A stretch of 52,199 nucleotides of DNA from Pseudolabrys sp. (GTDB lineage: Bacteria; Pseudomonadota; Alphaproteobacteria; Rhizobiales; Xanthobacteraceae), in the NCBI GenBank assembly GCA_030655215.1, contig JAURVZ010000032.1:1-52199 (forward strand), read 5' to 3'. Numbering within the stretch: position 1 is the stretch's first letter; each line of letters starts with the position of its first letter. The translations under genes and the position numbers were made by a program. Shown piece after piece: positions 17,345-26,890 of this stretch. Below the pieces are notes generated by a model. The model ran no database searches, was not told where the DNA came from, and was given only the letters and a program-made list of their open reading frames with translations.

Positions 17345-17566
17345 TCACTTCCGCGGCTTGCCGCGCCGCTCATGCGCATCTTCAATATAGATCATGCGCT
17401 TGAAGTACATGCCGCGGTGACCGCATTTCTGGCACGGCACAGAAAACTCGACGCCGACCATATTGGGCTGGCGGATCACGATCGGCGACTGACACTTCTC
17501 GCATTCAACGACGCCGCGCTGATAGACGCCGTTATATTGGTTGGCGATCTGACTGGCCGAAAACAT
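17345..17566 (-). CDS. Small zinc-ribbon protein
   Basis: 73 residues, begins MFSASQIANQYNGVYQRG. Two CxxC knuckles (CEKCQSP and CQKCGHRG) separated by about 18 residues make a single zinc ribbon. The tail HERRGKPRK is basic. ATG at 17566 is chosen because GGAG lies 10 nt upstream; the longer frame to 17599 lacks one. Family unknown to me; a nucleic-acid or protein-binding role would be a guess. Confidence 0.7.
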   Translation of the reverse strand: MFSASQIANQYNGVYQRGVVECEKCQSPIVIRQPNMVGVEFSVPCQKCGHRGMYFKRMIYIEDAHERRGKPRK

Positions 17567-17700
17567 GACGCGAACTCCGTACCGCGAATTTGACTCCACT
17601 TTGACCGAAAAATGCTGTGCCGCTGTTAAGCGATCACCAAGTAAATCGTAAACGCGCGTTAGGGCTGTTGGCGCGGCTGGTGCCGGAAACCGCTGCTAAA

Positions 17701-18492
17701 TCAGCACAAATCGACGATCGTCGGCGCAATACCGCTCAACGGATTGTCGGAATCCCACGCATAACTCAGCGTTTCGAAACGCATGGAGCGCGCATCGACC
17801 ATCAGCAACCGGCCGACCAGGCCTTCTCCGAAGCCGACAATCTCGCGCATGACTTCAAGCGCCATCATCGAGCCGAGAATGCCCGGCAGCGCGCCGAGAA
17901 TACCGGCCTCAGAGCAAGCCGGAATGGAGCCTGCCGGCGGCGGCTCCGGAAACAGACAGCGATAGGTCGGATTGCGCGCGCCATCGGCGCCGCTCTCATG
18001 CGCGCGAATGGTTGTCAGCGAACCATCGAAGACGCCGACCGCCGCGGTGACCAGAGGCTTGCGCGCGAAGTAACATGCATCCGACGCCAGATAGCGCGTC
18101 GCGAAATTATCAGAGCCATCGGCGATGACATCGTAATCGGAAATCAGGTCGAGCGCGTTGCTGGCGTCGAGCCGTGTCATGTGCGTTTCGACTTTGACAT
18201 GCGGGTTGAGTTTCTCGATTGCCGCTTCGGCGCTGTCGACCTTGCGGACACCAACATCGGCCGTGACGTGAATGACCTGACGCTGCAAATTCGATAGCGA
18301 AACAATGTCGTCATCGACAATGCCAATCGTGCCGACGCCGGCCGCGGCGAGGTACAGGAGTAACGGCGCGCCGAGGCCGCCCGCGCCGATCACCAGCACG
18401 CGCGCGGCTTTCAGCTTGGCCTGGCCCGGCCCGCCCACTTCGCGCAGGACAATGTGGCGCGCATATCGTTCGAGTTCGTCACGGTTAAGCAT
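17701..18492 (-). CDS. HesA/MoeB/ThiF-family (E1-like) adenylyltransferase
   Basis: 263-residue E1-like protein that would adenylate the C-terminal glycine of a ubiquitin-like sulfur carrier (MoaD or ThiS). The ATP-binding motif is VIGAGGLGAPLLLYLAAAG, followed by DDDIVSLSNLQRQ with the conserved Arg and Asn, and DGSDNFATRYL. The CxxC zinc pairs of E. coli MoeB are absent. One cysteine lies in IPACSEAGILG, the usual place in the ThiF/MoeB group. No rhodanese domain is fused and no carrier or moa/thi gene is adjacent, so MoeB versus ThiF cannot be settled. Start ATG 18492. Confidence 0.87.
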   Translation of the reverse strand: MLNRDELERYARHIVLREVGGPGQAKLKAARVLVIGAGGLGAPLLLYLAAAGVGTIGIVDDDIVSLSNLQRQVIHVTADVGVRKVDSAEAAIEKLNPHVKVETHMTRLDASNALDLISDYDVIADGSDNFATRYLASDACYFARKPLVTAAVGVFDGSLTTIRAHESGADGARNPTYRCLFPEPPPAGSIPACSEAGILGALPGILGSMMALEVMREIVGFGEGLVGRLLMVDARSMRFETLSYAWDSDNPLSGIAPTIVDLC

Positions 18493-18615
18493 GGGGCGAC
18501 CCTAGCACCTTGGCTTTATGAGGCGAAATTCGCGCATTAATGCAATCAGCGCTGCGTTCTTGCACGCACTGCCACATCGGCTAAGGTGCCCGGACTATTG
18601 GTTAGCAAGGCGTAA

Positions 18616-19794
18616 ATGACCCATCGGGCCCTCCCCATCGTGACGCTTTTGGCGCTGTCTTTCAGCGCGGTTTCGGCATGGGCGCAGGCGCCCGTGCCGC
18701 CAGTTGTCCTGCCGCCGGTCAAGCCGGATACGCTCAAGGCGGCAATTGAAAAGCCGGCGGCCGCCGTTGCGACTCCGCCAGCGCATGAACAGGAATTGGG
18801 CTGGCGCGTCGTGGCCGATCCCGCCACTGGCGTTCACATCGGCCTGCCGACCAAAATGGTGCCGCATGCGCGCGACGCCGCGCGCGGCACGCACTGGTCA
18901 TCGACCTACGGCGAAGTGCAGGTCGAAACATTCCGTCTCGTTGAGCCGGGTCTGAAGCTTTCCGCTTTGTTCGAGCAAGAGAAGAAAGAAAACGGCCGCA
19001 AGACCGAATATAGCCTGCTCAAGGACGACAGCTTCTTCGTCAGCGGGCTGCAGGGCCTCAAGATGTTTTCGGTGAGCGCGTCGCTGCGCAATGGCGAAGT
19101 GCGCGGCTTCACCATGCTGTACGACCAAGCAATGCACGGCATCGTCACGCCGATGATGGTGGCGATGACATCGGCGTTCTCGCCGTTCCCGCAACGCAGT
19201 GCGCCGTTCGCTGCGCTGGCAAAGTCGGTCGACTATGGCAACGGACTGATCGTCAGCGCGCAGGGACACATCGTCACTGATGCGAATCTTGCGCGCGGCT
19301 GCAAGGTGATCGTCGCATCCGGCTTTGGCGATGCCGAGCGTGTCGCCGAGGACAAGGACAATGGCCTGGCGTTGCTGCGCGTTTATGGCCCGCGCAAATT
19401 CCAAGCGTTGTCGATGAGCGGCGACGTGGCGGCGTTCAAGAATGCCGACGTCACCTTGGCCGGCATTCCCGATCCGAAAGACCAGACCGGCAAGACGAGG
19501 ATTGCCGAGATCAAAGCGCGCGTCATTGACGGCAATGCGATTGAAGCGCGTCAGTCCGAGCCGATGGCCGGCTTCTCCGGCGCCGCTGCACTGGACGGTC
19601 AAGGCCGTTTCATCGGCATGGCGGAAATGCGCAATGCCGTGCTGGCCAGCATCGAGCCTTCCGTGCCGCCGGTGCGCCTTGTCCGCGCCGCGACCATTCG
19701 CGGCTTCCTGGATTCGAACAATGTGCCGGTTGTTGCGGCGCAGAGCGCGGATGCTTCGGCGTCTGTCGTGCGGATTATTTGCGTTCGCAAATAA
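18616..19794 (+). CDS. Exported trypsin-like protein with degenerate catalytic triad
   Basis: 392 residues. Signal peptide (residues 1-24, ending AWAQA), a Pro/Ala-rich linker, a unique region of about 120 residues, and from about residue 205 a trypsin/HtrA-like domain. In active proteases the first motif reads S-x-G-x-I-V-T-N-x-H-V. Here it is SAQGHIVTDANL, so the catalytic His is missing. The Asp motif D-L-A-L-L is NGLALLRV, so the Asp is missing. The Ser motif GFSGAAAL keeps Ser but not the usual GNSGGP. It is therefore probably a binding, not a cleaving, protein in the periplasm. It is convergent with the enoyl-CoA hydratase; the stops abut. Confidence 0.82.
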   Translation: MTHRALPIVTLLALSFSAVSAWAQAPVPPVVLPPVKPDTLKAAIEKPAAAVATPPAHEQELGWRVVADPATGVHIGLPTKMVPHARDAARGTHWSSTYGEVQVETFRLVEPGLKLSALFEQEKKENGRKTEYSLLKDDSFFVSGLQGLKMFSVSASLRNGEVRGFTMLYDQAMHGIVTPMMVAMTSAFSPFPQRSAPFAALAKSVDYGNGLIVSAQGHIVTDANLARGCKVIVASGFGDAERVAEDKDNGLALLRVYGPRKFQALSMSGDVAAFKNADVTLAGIPDPKDQTGKTRIAEIKARVIDGNAIEARQSEPMAGFSGAAALDGQGRFIGMAEMRNAVLASIEPSVPPVRLVRAATIRGFLDSNNVPVVAAQSADASASVVRIICVRK

Positions 19795-20568
19795 TCATTT
19801 ATTCTTCCAAACCGGCTTCCGCTTTTCGACGAAGGCCTTCATGCCTTCCTTCTGATCTTCGGTAGCGAACAGGCCGTGGAAGATGCGGCGTTCGAACACG
19901 AGGCCTTCAGCAAGGCTCGATTCAAAAGCGCGATTGACCGATTCCTTCGCCGCCAGCACCGACGGCAGCGACATATTGGCAATTGTAGTGGCCGCTTTCA
20001 GCGCTTCATCCATCAGGCTTGCCGCCGGCACAACGCGGGCGACAAGATTGGCGCGCTCGGCTTCCGCCGCATCCATCATGCGGCCGGTGAGGATCAGGTC
20101 CATCGCCCGCGCCTTGCCGATTGCGCGCGTCAGACGCTGCGTGCCGCCAATGCCGGGAATAACACCGAGCTTGATTTCCGGCTGACCGAATTTGGCATTG
20201 TCGGCGGCGATGATCAGATCGCACTGCATCGCCAGTTCGCAACCGCCGCCGAGCGCAAAGCCCGCCACCGCGGCAACAATCGGCTTGCGCGTGCGCAATG
20301 GCGCGCTCCAGTCGGCGGTGAAATTGCCGAGATAGGCTTCGATGAATGTCTTGTCCGCCATTTCCTTGATGTCGGCGCCGGCGGCAAAGGCTTTGTCACT
20401 GCCGGTGATCAGCAAGCAACCGATGGCTTCGTCGGCTTCAAATGCTTCAATGGCTTGCGTCAGTTCGCCGACCAGCGCGCGGTTGAGCGCATTGAGCGCC
20501 TGCGGCCGGTTGAGCGTGATGACGCCGACCCGGCCTTTGGTTTCGACGATCAGATTTTCGTAGGCCAT
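19795..20568 (-). CDS. Enoyl-CoA hydratase
   Basis: 257-residue crotonase-fold enzyme that hydrates 2-trans-enoyl-CoA in beta-oxidation. Both catalytic glutamates are in place: [11 protein letters not shown] and [16 protein letters not shown]. The oxyanion-hole motif is [18 protein letters not shown] before ATG 20568 fixes the start; a longer frame to 20904 overlaps mutM and is unsupported. It lies 19 bases after mutM on the same strand, so co-transcription VOC-mutM-ech is likely. Confidence 0.93.
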   Translation of the reverse strand: MAYENLIVETKGRVGVITLNRPQALNALNRALVGELTQAIEAFEADEAIGCLLITGSDKAFAAGADIKEMADKTFIEAYLGNFTADWSAPLRTRKPIVAAVAGFALGGGCELAMQCDLIIAADNAKFGQPEIKLGVIPGIGGTQRLTRAIGKARAMDLILTGRMMDAAEAERANLVARVVPAASLMDEALKAATTIANMSLPSVLAAKESVNRAFESSLAEGLVFERRIFHGLFATEDQKEGMKAFVEKRKPVWKNK

Positions 20569-20587
20569 GGCGCTCTCCCGGTTCGTT

Positions 20588-21463
20588 TTATTTCTGGCAC
20601 GAGGGACAATAAAATGTCGAGCGGCCGCTCTGCACGATGCGCTTGATCGTGCCCTTACAGTTCGGGCACTTCTCGCCCTCTCGGTCATAGACACTGAAAT
20701 TGTGCTGGAAATAACCCAGCGTGCCGTCGGCCTGTCGATGATCGCGCAGCGACGACCCGCCAGCCTTGATGGCATCGTGCAGCACCGCCTTGATCGCATC
20801 GACCAGCAGCACCGCGCGCTCATTCGGACCGCCCTTGCGATCCGCAATGGTTGAGGCCTGCCGCTTCGGCGACAAATGCGAATGATACAGCGCCTCGCAG
20901 ACATAGATATTGCCGAGCCCGGCCACGACGCGTTGGTCGAGCAGCGCCGCCTTCAGCGATGTCTTCTTGTTAGCGCAAGCCTTTGCCAGCATCGCGGCAT
21001 CGAATGCATTGCCGAGCGGCTCCGGCCCGATCGCCTTCATCAGCGGATCTTGGTCCATCTCGCTGCGCTTGACCAGCTTCATCGAGCCGAAGCGGCGCGG
21101 GTCGTTAAACGTCACCGTCGCGCCATTCGACATATGAAACACGACATGATCATGCGCGCCGATTTTGCCGCGCTCGTGATGGAAGTCGCCCGGCCGCGCC
21201 GTCTTCGTGTCCTGGATGATGTGGAACGAACCGGACATGCCGAGATGCATCAGCAGCACATCGCCGGTCGACAGGTCGGCTACCAGATATTTGGCGCGGC
21301 GGCCGAGGCCGTCGACTTTGGCGCCGGTGATGCGCTTGGCGAAGTCCTTGACCAAAGGCCAGCGCAGATCGCCGCGCCGCACCTCGACCTTGATGATCTT
21401 GGCGCCTTCCATGACCGGCGCCAGGCCCCGGCGCACGGTCTCGACTTCGGGTAATTCCGGCAT
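20588..21463 (-). CDS. mutM: Formamidopyrimidine-DNA glycosylase MutM
   Basis: Base-excision repair enzyme that removes 8-oxoguanine and formamidopyrimidines. 291 residues. The N-terminal [13 protein letters not shown] gives the catalytic Pro1 and Glu2. The helix-two-turn-helix region contains [15 protein letters not shown]. The C-terminal zinc finger has CPNCKG and FYCPSCQK. Start ATG 21463 shares a base with the stop of the VOC gene (TGATG), suggesting coupling. Divergent from ubiE, a common arrangement in Hyphomicrobiales. Confidence 0.97.
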   Translation of the reverse strand: MPELPEVETVRRGLAPVMEGAKIIKVEVRRGDLRWPLVKDFAKRITGAKVDGLGRRAKYLVADLSTGDVLLMHLGMSGSFHIIQDTKTARPGDFHHERGKIGAHDHVVFHMSNGATVTFNDPRRFGSMKLVKRSEMDQDPLMKAIGPEPLGNAFDAAMLAKACANKKTSLKAALLDQRVVAGLGNIYVCEALYHSHLSPKRQASTIADRKGGPNERAVLLVDAIKAVLHDAIKAGGSSLRDHRQADGTLGYFQHNFSVYDREGEKCPNCKGTIKRIVQSGRSTFYCPSCQK

Positions 21464-21864
21464 CAGGTCAGGCTTCCGTCAGGATGCTTCTTGTGGTCGC
21501 TGTGTTCGCCGAATGTAATGCGGTTGTTGAACGGGTCGACCACCGCCACTTCCAGCATGCCCCATTCCTGCTGCTGCAGGCCGGGCCGGTTGTGGCGGTA
21601 GCCCTTCGCGATCAGTTCGCGCTGCAGCTCGGCCGCGCCCTTCATATAGACATAGATATGCGTGCCCGGCGTGCCATCGCCATGGTGCTCGCTGAGGTGC
21701 AACACCACCTCGCCGCGCGACACCTGCATATAGACCGGCATGCCCGGCTCGAACGTATGTTCCCAGTCAACCTTGAAGCCGAGGAAATCGAGGTAGAACT
21801 CGCGCGCCTTCTCCAGCGAAAAAATGCGCAGAACCGGCACGGTTTTTCCGAATTCGATAGCCAT
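21463..21864 (-). CDS. VOC/glyoxalase-superfamily protein
   Basis: 133 residues with the paired beta-alpha-beta-beta-beta modules of the vicinal-oxygen-chelate fold: [20 protein letters not shown] in the first half and [20 protein letters not shown] in the second, with [12 protein letters not shown] near the end. Potential metal ligands are His ([10 protein letters not shown]) and the late Glu. It resembles the bleomycin-binding/glyoxalase-like branch, but a resistance role is not implied. GGGACCCCGT precedes ATG 21864. First gene of the VOC-mutM-ech run. Confidence 0.82.
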   Translation of the reverse strand: MAIEFGKTVPVLRIFSLEKAREFYLDFLGFKVDWEHTFEPGMPVYMQVSRGEVVLHLSEHHGDGTPGTHIYVYMKGAAELQRELIAKGYRHNRPGLQQQEWGMLEVAVVDPFNNRITFGEHSDHKKHPDGSLT

Positions 21865-21958
21865 ACGGGGTCCCTGCGGCCGTTAAACAAGAGGCCGGCC
21901 TTTCTAGCGCCCCGCCGCCTGCCGCGCTATGGTCCCGCCCGCAAAGGACAATCGGCTT

Positions 21959-22717
21959 ATGACGACGCAAGAAGAGACGCATTTCGGCGACCAGACGGTT
22001 CCGCTGGCCGAGAAACAGGGCCTAGTGGACGAGGTGTTCCACTCGGTCGCGCGCCGCTACGACCTGATGAACGACCTGATGTCGGGCGGGCTGCACCGGG
22101 CCTGGAAAGAGGCGCTGGTCACGGCGGTGAACCCGCCGAAAGCCGACCGGCCCTTCGCGCTGCTGGATCTCGCCGGTGGTACCGGGGACGTCGCTTTTCG
22201 CGTCGGGAGTAACGGCGGCTACGGCACCCGCGTCACCGTCTGCGACATCAACGCCGAGATGCTCAGCGTGGGTCGCGAGCGCGCGCTGGAGCGCGGGCTG
22301 GATGACAGGGTTACTTTCGAGCAGGGCAACGCCGAAGAGCTGCCTTATGCGGACAAGAGCTTCGATTGCGTCACCATCGCCTTCGGCATCCGCAATGTGC
22401 CGCGCATTCAGAAAGCGCTCGGCGAAGCGCATCGCGTGCTCAAGCATGGCGGCCGCTTCCTCTGCCTGGAATTCTCCGCCGTCGATGTGCCGGGCATGGA
22501 CAAGATCTATGATCTCTATTCCAAGCACGTCATCCCGAACATCGGCCGCGCCGTCACCGGCGACCGCGAGTCCTATGCCTATCTCGTCGAATCGATCCGG
22601 CAATTCCCCAAGCCGAAAGTCTTCGCCGCGATGATCGAGGAGGCGGGCTTCCGCCGCGTCACGTTCACGCCGATGACCGGCAATGTCGTGTCGATGCATT
22701 CGGGCTGGAAATTGTGA
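21959..22717 (+). CDS. ubiE: Demethylmenaquinone/2-methoxy-6-polyprenyl-1,4-benzoquinol methyltransferase UbiE
   Basis: SAM-dependent C-methyltransferase of quinone biosynthesis. 252 residues. SAM motif I is [15 protein letters not shown]. UbiE signatures are [21 protein letters not shown] near the N-terminus and TIAFGIRNV in the middle. ATG 21959, ten codons into the longest frame, is chosen since AAAGGA precedes it. Stop and ubiB start overlap by four bases (GTGA). Confidence 0.96.
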   Translation: MTTQEETHFGDQTVPLAEKQGLVDEVFHSVARRYDLMNDLMSGGLHRAWKEALVTAVNPPKADRPFALLDLAGGTGDVAFRVGSNGGYGTRVTVCDINAEMLSVGRERALERGLDDRVTFEQGNAEELPYADKSFDCVTIAFGIRNVPRIQKALGEAHRVLKHGGRFLCLEFSAVDVPGMDKIYDLYSKHVIPNIGRAVTGDRESYAYLVESIRQFPKPKVFAAMIEEAGFRRVTFTPMTGNVVSMHSGWKL

Positions 22718-24285
22718 TTTCGTCCTTATCGCATCTCACGCGGCTGGCCCGCACAGGCTATGTGCTGGCGCGCGAAGGCGTGTTCGGCATCGTCGATACG
22801 CGCGCGCTGCCGCTGCCGGAACGCACCTTCATTGCCATGGCGCGCTTGATCGAACGGCCGGGCACCAAGGAAAATTCCGGCCGTCTCGGCGCGGCGCTGA
22901 CCAAGCTTGGGCCGACCTACGTCAAGCTCGGCCAGTTCATGGCAACGCGGCCCGATGTTGTCGGCACGCAGATCGCCAAGAGCCTTGAGAGCCTGCAAGA
23001 CCGCATGCCGCCGTTTCCGCAAGCGGAAGCCGAAGCTGTCATCGTCGCCGCTTTCGACCGGCCGCTGAGCGCGACCTATGCCAGCCTCGGCCCCGCAGTC
23101 GCGGCCGCGTCCATCGCGCAGGTGCACAAGGCCGAACGCGACCTTGACGGCGAGCGCAAGACGGTCGCCGTCAAGGTGCTGCGCCCCGGCATTGAGCGCC
23201 GCCTCACCGCTGATCTCGAAGCGTTCTTCTTCGCCGCGCGCACCGCCGAGAAGATGTCGACCGAAGCGCAACGCCTGCGTCCGGTTGAAGCCGTCGCCAC
23301 CTTGGCGCGCTCGGTGCGTATCGAAATGGACTTCCGTCTCGAAGCCGCTGCAGCCTCCGAGATGGCCGAGAACACCAAGGACGACGCTGACTTCCGCGTC
23401 CCGACCGTCGACTGGGACCGCACCGCACGTGAAGTGCTGACGCTGGAATGGATCGACGGCACGCCGCTCAATGACCGCGCCACATTGGAAGCGCGCGGGC
23501 TCGATCTGCCGGCGCTCGGCCGCAATGTCATCCAGAGCTTCCTGCGCCACGCTTTGCGTGACGGCTTCTTCCACGCCGACATGCATCCGGGCAATCTGTT
23601 CGTCGACAATAATGGCAAGCTCGTCGCCGTCGACTTCGGCATTATGGGCCGCCTCGGTCCGAAGGAACGCCGCTTCCTCGCCGAGATTCTCTACGGCTTC
23701 ATCACCCGCGACTATCAGCGCGTTGCGCAGGTGCATTTCGATGCCGGCTATGTGCCGCGGCACCATTCGGTCGAGGATTTCGCGCAGGCGATCCGCGCCA
23801 TTGGCGAGCCGATCCATAATCGCACCGCCGAAGACATCTCGATGGCCAAGCTGCTGATGCTGCTATTCGAGGTTACCGGCCTGTTCGACATGCGCACACG
23901 GCCCGAGCTGCTGCTGTTGCAGAAGACGATGGTCGTCGTCGAAGGCGTTGCGCGCACGTTCGATCCGAAGCTCGATATGTGGGCAACCGCCGATCCGGTC
24001 GTGCGCGAATGGATCGCGCGACATCTTGGTCCGGCCGGTAAACTTGAGGGCGCTGTCGAAGGCGCCGGCGAACTCAGCCGTTTCCTCGGTCAGGTGCCCT
24101 CGCTGCTCAACCGCGCCGGCACGATCCTCGATCAGGTTGACGACATCACGCGCAATGGTCTGGTGCTGGCGCCAGAGAGTGTCGAGGCTATCGGCCGTTC
24201 CGAAGCGCGGCACAATCGCTGGGTCGCGGGTGGATTGTGGATGATCGCGTTGATGCTCGGCTGGATTGCGTGGCTACTGCTGTAG
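22714..24285 (+). CDS. ubiB: UbiB-family atypical kinase/ATPase for ubiquinone biosynthesis
   Basis: 523-residue ABC1/UbiB protein (GTG start). Signature features: the KxGQ motif in [15 protein letters not shown], the Ala-rich nucleotide loop [11 protein letters not shown] replacing a Gly-rich loop, the catalytic-loop-like [14 protein letters not shown], and VDFGIMG. Two C-terminal membrane segments end the protein ([21 protein letters not shown] region), tethering it to the inner membrane. Translationally coupled to ubiE. In many relatives coaBC follows; here the repeat and the MarR-linked operon intervene. Confidence 0.95.
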   Translation: MISSLSHLTRLARTGYVLAREGVFGIVDTRALPLPERTFIAMARLIERPGTKENSGRLGAALTKLGPTYVKLGQFMATRPDVVGTQIAKSLESLQDRMPPFPQAEAEAVIVAAFDRPLSATYASLGPAVAAASIAQVHKAERDLDGERKTVAVKVLRPGIERRLTADLEAFFFAARTAEKMSTEAQRLRPVEAVATLARSVRIEMDFRLEAAAASEMAENTKDDADFRVPTVDWDRTAREVLTLEWIDGTPLNDRATLEARGLDLPALGRNVIQSFLRHALRDGFFHADMHPGNLFVDNNGKLVAVDFGIMGRLGPKERRFLAEILYGFITRDYQRVAQVHFDAGYVPRHHSVEDFAQAIRAIGEPIHNRTAEDISMAKLLMLLFEVTGLFDMRTRPELLLLQKTMVVVEGVARTFDPKLDMWATADPVVREWIARHLGPAGKLEGAVEGAGELSRFLGQVPSLLNRAGTILDQVDDITRNGLVLAPESVEAIGRSEARHNRWVAGGLWMIALMLGWIAWLLL

Positions 24286-24305
24286 ATCAGCGTAGGCTCT
24301 TAACC

Positions 24306-24375
24306 GTTCATCCCCGCGAAAGCGGGGACCCAGCCCTAGCTAGAACTGGGTTCCCGCTTTCGCGGGAACGAACGG
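24306..24375. repeat. Long palindromic repeat (copies 2 and 3, inverted)
   Basis: Two inverted copies of the CCCGCGAAAGCGGG core form one near-perfect cruciform: arms 24306-24334 and 24347-24375 around CCCTAGCTAGAA. Each arm also contains ACCCAG / CTGGGT. It sits at the left edge of the accessory operon, convergent between ubiB and the last AHSA1 gene, and could act as a terminator for both. Same family as 11121-11152 and 49641-49660. Confidence 0.82.
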
Positions 24376-24391
24376 AAAAAGTATCGCCGCC

Positions 24392-24853
24392 TCAAGCAGC
24401 TTCAACGAACTCGGCAAGGCGCTCAAACGTGCTGCCCCAACCCTCGCCATGCCCATCGCGTTCGGCATCCGACTGGAATGGCGTTTGATGCAGCGTCAGT
24501 TTGGTCTTGGCCCCGAGATCCTCAAGCTTAATGGTGATCAGGTTCTCGATGCCGCGCTCGCCTTCCTCTTCCCAGGCAAAGGTGAACACCAGAAGCGACG
24601 GCGCGACGACCTCACGAAACACGCCGTGATGCCATAGCTCGACGCCGGTGTCGGGCGAACGCAGGCAGTTACGAAACCTGCCGCCTTCGCGCACGTCCAT
24701 GTCGATATGCACCGCCGGATGGTGCTTCGGTCCCCACCACTGCATGAGTTGCTTTGGATCGGTCCACGCCTTGAACACCATCTCGCGAGGTGCATTGAGC
24801 ACGCGCGTGACGGTCAAGGCTCGTTCCGGCGCTGCGCCCGTGGGGCCGGTCAT
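24392..24853 (-). CDS. SRPBCC/AHSA1-like ligand-binding protein (gene 7 of operon)
   Basis: 153 residues, START/Bet v1-like fold of the Hsp90-activator-homologue (AHSA1) group: LTVTRVLNAPREMVFKAWTD at the N-terminus, LMQWWGPKHHP, and GWGSTFERLAEFVEA at the C-terminus. These proteins have a hydrophobic cavity and are often encoded beside ArsR or PhnB-like genes; ligands are mostly unknown. AAGGA before ATG 24853 fixes the start and gives a 14-base gap from the DUF1579 stop. Last gene of the minus-strand operon. Confidence 0.85.
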   Translation of the reverse strand: MTGPTGAAPERALTVTRVLNAPREMVFKAWTDPKQLMQWWGPKHHPAVHIDMDVREGGRFRNCLRSPDTGVELWHHGVFREVVAPSLLVFTFAWEEEGERGIENLITIKLEDLGAKTKLTLHQTPFQSDAERDGHGEGWGSTFERLAEFVEAA

Positions 24854-24867
24854 CCAGCGTTCCTTCT

Positions 24868-25332
24868 TCAGCGGACCCGGCGATAGTCGGCGGACATCAT
24901 CGGCTGCCATTCGCCGTCTTCGCCACGCACGCGCGCGCGAAACAGGCGGTGATCGTCGCTGACCATCTCGATGATGTCTTCATAGCTGGCGGTCTTTCCG
25001 TCGCCGGTCATGCTCGGACCATCAGCCGCGAGTGTCAGCACACGGCCGCTGGCATCCAGCTCGCCATCATAGACCCAGAGATAGGTCATCATCGAGCCCA
25101 CCCAGGTGCCGACAAAGCGGCCCTTCTGCGGATCAAAGCCGACCGTAATCCGGGCCGAGCCCTGGCCACCACCGGGCATGGTGAACTCGCTCTCCCCGAC
25201 GATCCAGAACGGGCCGAGCGGCCTGATGATTTCCTTGCCGCTCATCTTTTCTTCGCCGCCGACCTCGTAGGTCCATTCACCGACGAGTTTCTGCAGCCAG
25301 GCGTGTTGCGCCTGCGGTTCGATGGCTTGCAT
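24868..25332 (-). CDS. DUF1579 family protein (gene 6 of operon)
   Basis: 154 residues. The hallmark start is AQHAWLQKLVGEWTYEVG, followed by GRFVGTWVGSMMTYLWVYDG and SYEDIIEMVSDDHRLFRAR. This matches DUF1579, a lipocalin-like beta-barrel family of unknown function. GGGAGGA before ATG 25332 is a strong site; the preceding in-frame TTG is disfavoured. Gaps to neighbours are 15 and 14 bases. Confidence 0.85.
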   Translation of the reverse strand: MQAIEPQAQHAWLQKLVGEWTYEVGGEEKMSGKEIIRPLGPFWIVGESEFTMPGGGQGSARITVGFDPQKGRFVGTWVGSMMTYLWVYDGELDASGRVLTLAADGPSMTGDGKTASYEDIIEMVSDDHRLFRARVRGEDGEWQPMMSADYRRVR

Positions 25333-25347
25333 CAAATCCTCCCGACT

Positions 25348-25902
25348 TTACGCCGCTTGAGCATGGCTGGTCTCTGCCTGCGTTTTCAATTTGGCCAAGC
25401 CTTCCGAGAAATCCTTGCCGCACATTTTATCCATGTCCATGAACACATGCATGATCTTGGCCATGAACGGCACAGGTCCCTGCATATGCCAAGTCACCGC
25501 CGTGCTGGGGCCCTGCGGCGCCAGCGAGAACACCACTTTATTGTGACAGGCAAAGGGACTGATGAAGTCCAGGTTGATCCCGACCTTCGAGGGCTCGGCA
25601 ACTTCGTTCACAGTCATGCTGCCCTTGCCGACATTCTTGTTGCCTTCCCAGGCATAGTGCTGGCCGACGGCGCCGGGCTCGCCGGCAAAGCTGCGCTTGA
25701 GGTTGGGATCGCGATGCTCGTAAGGCGACCAGTCGGTCCAGCGCCGGAAGTCAGCGATGAACGGATAGATCCTTTCCGGCGGCGCATTGATGGTCGCTGT
25801 CCGCGCGACCGCGAAGTGATCGGGCTTCATGGACGCAAGGATGAGCACGACAACGATCGCGGCGACGATGATCCCGGCAATGACGAGAAGAGTGGTGAGC
25901 AC
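25348..25902 (-). CDS. Membrane-anchored SRPBCC (polyketide cyclase/dehydrase-like) protein (gene 5)
   Basis: 184 residues. GTG start at 25902 with GGAGG 5 nt upstream, giving an immediate N-terminal transmembrane helix (LLVIAGIIVAAIVVVLILAS). A START-like domain follows: ARTATINAPPERIYPFIADF, then WTDWSPYEHRD, and a C-terminal FSEGLAKLKTQAE helix. The anchor suggests the domain is displayed at the inner membrane, possibly accepting a lipophilic ligand. Longer frames upstream overlap the DUF1428 gene and lack a ribosome-binding site. Confidence 0.82.
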   Translation of the reverse strand: MLTTLLVIAGIIVAAIVVVLILASMKPDHFAVARTATINAPPERIYPFIADFRRWTDWSPYEHRDPNLKRSFAGEPGAVGQHYAWEGNKNVGKGSMTVNEVAEPSKVGINLDFISPFACHNKVVFSLAPQGPSTAVTWHMQGPVPFMAKIMHVFMDMDKMCGKDFSEGLAKLKTQAETSHAQAA

Positions 25903-25918
25903 GCTGACCTCCGTTAAG

Positions 25919-26278
25919 TTAAACGCTGAATTCCAGTATCGATTTGAAGCCGCCAAAGATCATGCGCTTGCCATCGAATGGCATGTTGTCCATGTCCATC
26001 TTGATGCGCTCGTCCTTCATCACCTTCTTCATGATGGCGTCGCGTGACTTGCGCGATTTGTAGGTGATCCAGGAAAACACCACCGTCTCGCCCGGCTTCA
26101 GCTTGACTGCTTGTGGGAATGACGTCGACTTGCCTTTCTTGACGTCGTCGGCGACACATTCGACGTAGCTAAGCGCGCCTAATTCCATCCAGACCTTGCC
26201 GGCGATCCGGGAAATCTTGCGATAGGTGGCGATGTTCTTCTTCGGCACCGCAATGACAAATCCATCGACATAGACCAT
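25919..26278 (-). CDS. DUF1428 family protein (gene 4)
   Basis: 119 residues beginning MVYVDGFVIAVPKKNIATYR, the hallmark of DUF1428 (E. coli YbaA-like, ferredoxin-like dimeric barrel). The middle CVADDVKKGKSTSFPQAVK and the end MDMDNMPFDGKRMIFGGF are also typical. Function unknown; the fold is related to small-molecule-handling alpha/beta barrels. Spaced 46 bases from the AHSA1 gene upstream and 16 from the SRPBCC gene downstream. Confidence 0.88.
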   Translation of the reverse strand: MVYVDGFVIAVPKKNIATYRKISRIAGKVWMELGALSYVECVADDVKKGKSTSFPQAVKLKPGETVVFSWITYKSRKSRDAIMKKVMKDERIKMDMDNMPFDGKRMIFGGFKSILEFSV

Positions 26279-26324
26279 GCTCGTCTCCCTGGTTGTGATG
26301 CCGTTTTAGTAACGCACTGTGTTT

Positions 26325-26849
26325 CTATTGCTGCTGTTGTTGCTGTTGCGTGCGCGCGAGATAGGCGTCGAGCTTGTCGAACACTCCGCTCCAGCCGCCG
26401 CTCATGCTGGCGTGGCCGGCATCGAACGCCGCCTGCTCTTCCGCTGTCGCTTCAAAGGGCGACCAGGTCACGGTGAAACGGGTCTTGCCGCCGGGCGCGT
26501 CCTCGAACGTATAGATTGTGTGGATCTGCAGCGGCCATTGCGGCGCCAAGGGATGGCGCTTAAGGCCGGCCGCTTCATCCGAAAACGAACTGATCAGAAC
26601 GATGCGATCCGGCGGCGTGACTTCACGAAACACCTGCCGGCCCCACATGACCTGACCGTCCGGATTCTGCATGCCGTAATGATAGATGCCGCCGACGCGC
26701 AGATCCATGTCCGACTTGACGATCGTGACGCCCGCATGTCCCCACCATTGCGCCATGTGCTCCGGCTGAGTGAAGCACTTCCACAACAGATCGCGCGGCG
26801 CATTAAAGACGCGCGAGGTGACAAACTCTTTGGACGGCGCGGCGGACAT
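26325..26849 (-). CDS. SRPBCC/AHSA1-like protein with polyglutamine tail (gene 3)
   Basis: 174 residues. AHSA1 features: FVTSRVFNAPRDLLWKCFTQ, HMAQWWGHAGV, and SGGWSGVFDKLDAYLA. The protein ends in seven glutamines encoded by alternating CAG/CAA codons, an unusual tail probably due to slippage at a CAG-like repeat. Only distantly similar to the other AHSA1 protein of this operon (24392), so this is an ancient duplication rather than a recent one. Confidence 0.85.
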   Translation of the reverse strand: MSAAPSKEFVTSRVFNAPRDLLWKCFTQPEHMAQWWGHAGVTIVKSDMDLRVGGIYHYGMQNPDGQVMWGRQVFREVTPPDRIVLISSFSDEAAGLKRHPLAPQWPLQIHTIYTFEDAPGGKTRFTVTWSPFEATAEEQAAFDAGHASMSGGWSGVFDKLDAYLARTQQQQQQQ

Positions 26850-26890
26850 GTGCGTTCTCTCATTCGGATTTTCGGGTGATGGCTAGGCGA

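Noticed and set aside
22726..23817. 363-codon minus frame across ubiB
   Set aside because: Antisense shadow; ubiB motifs on plus are complete.
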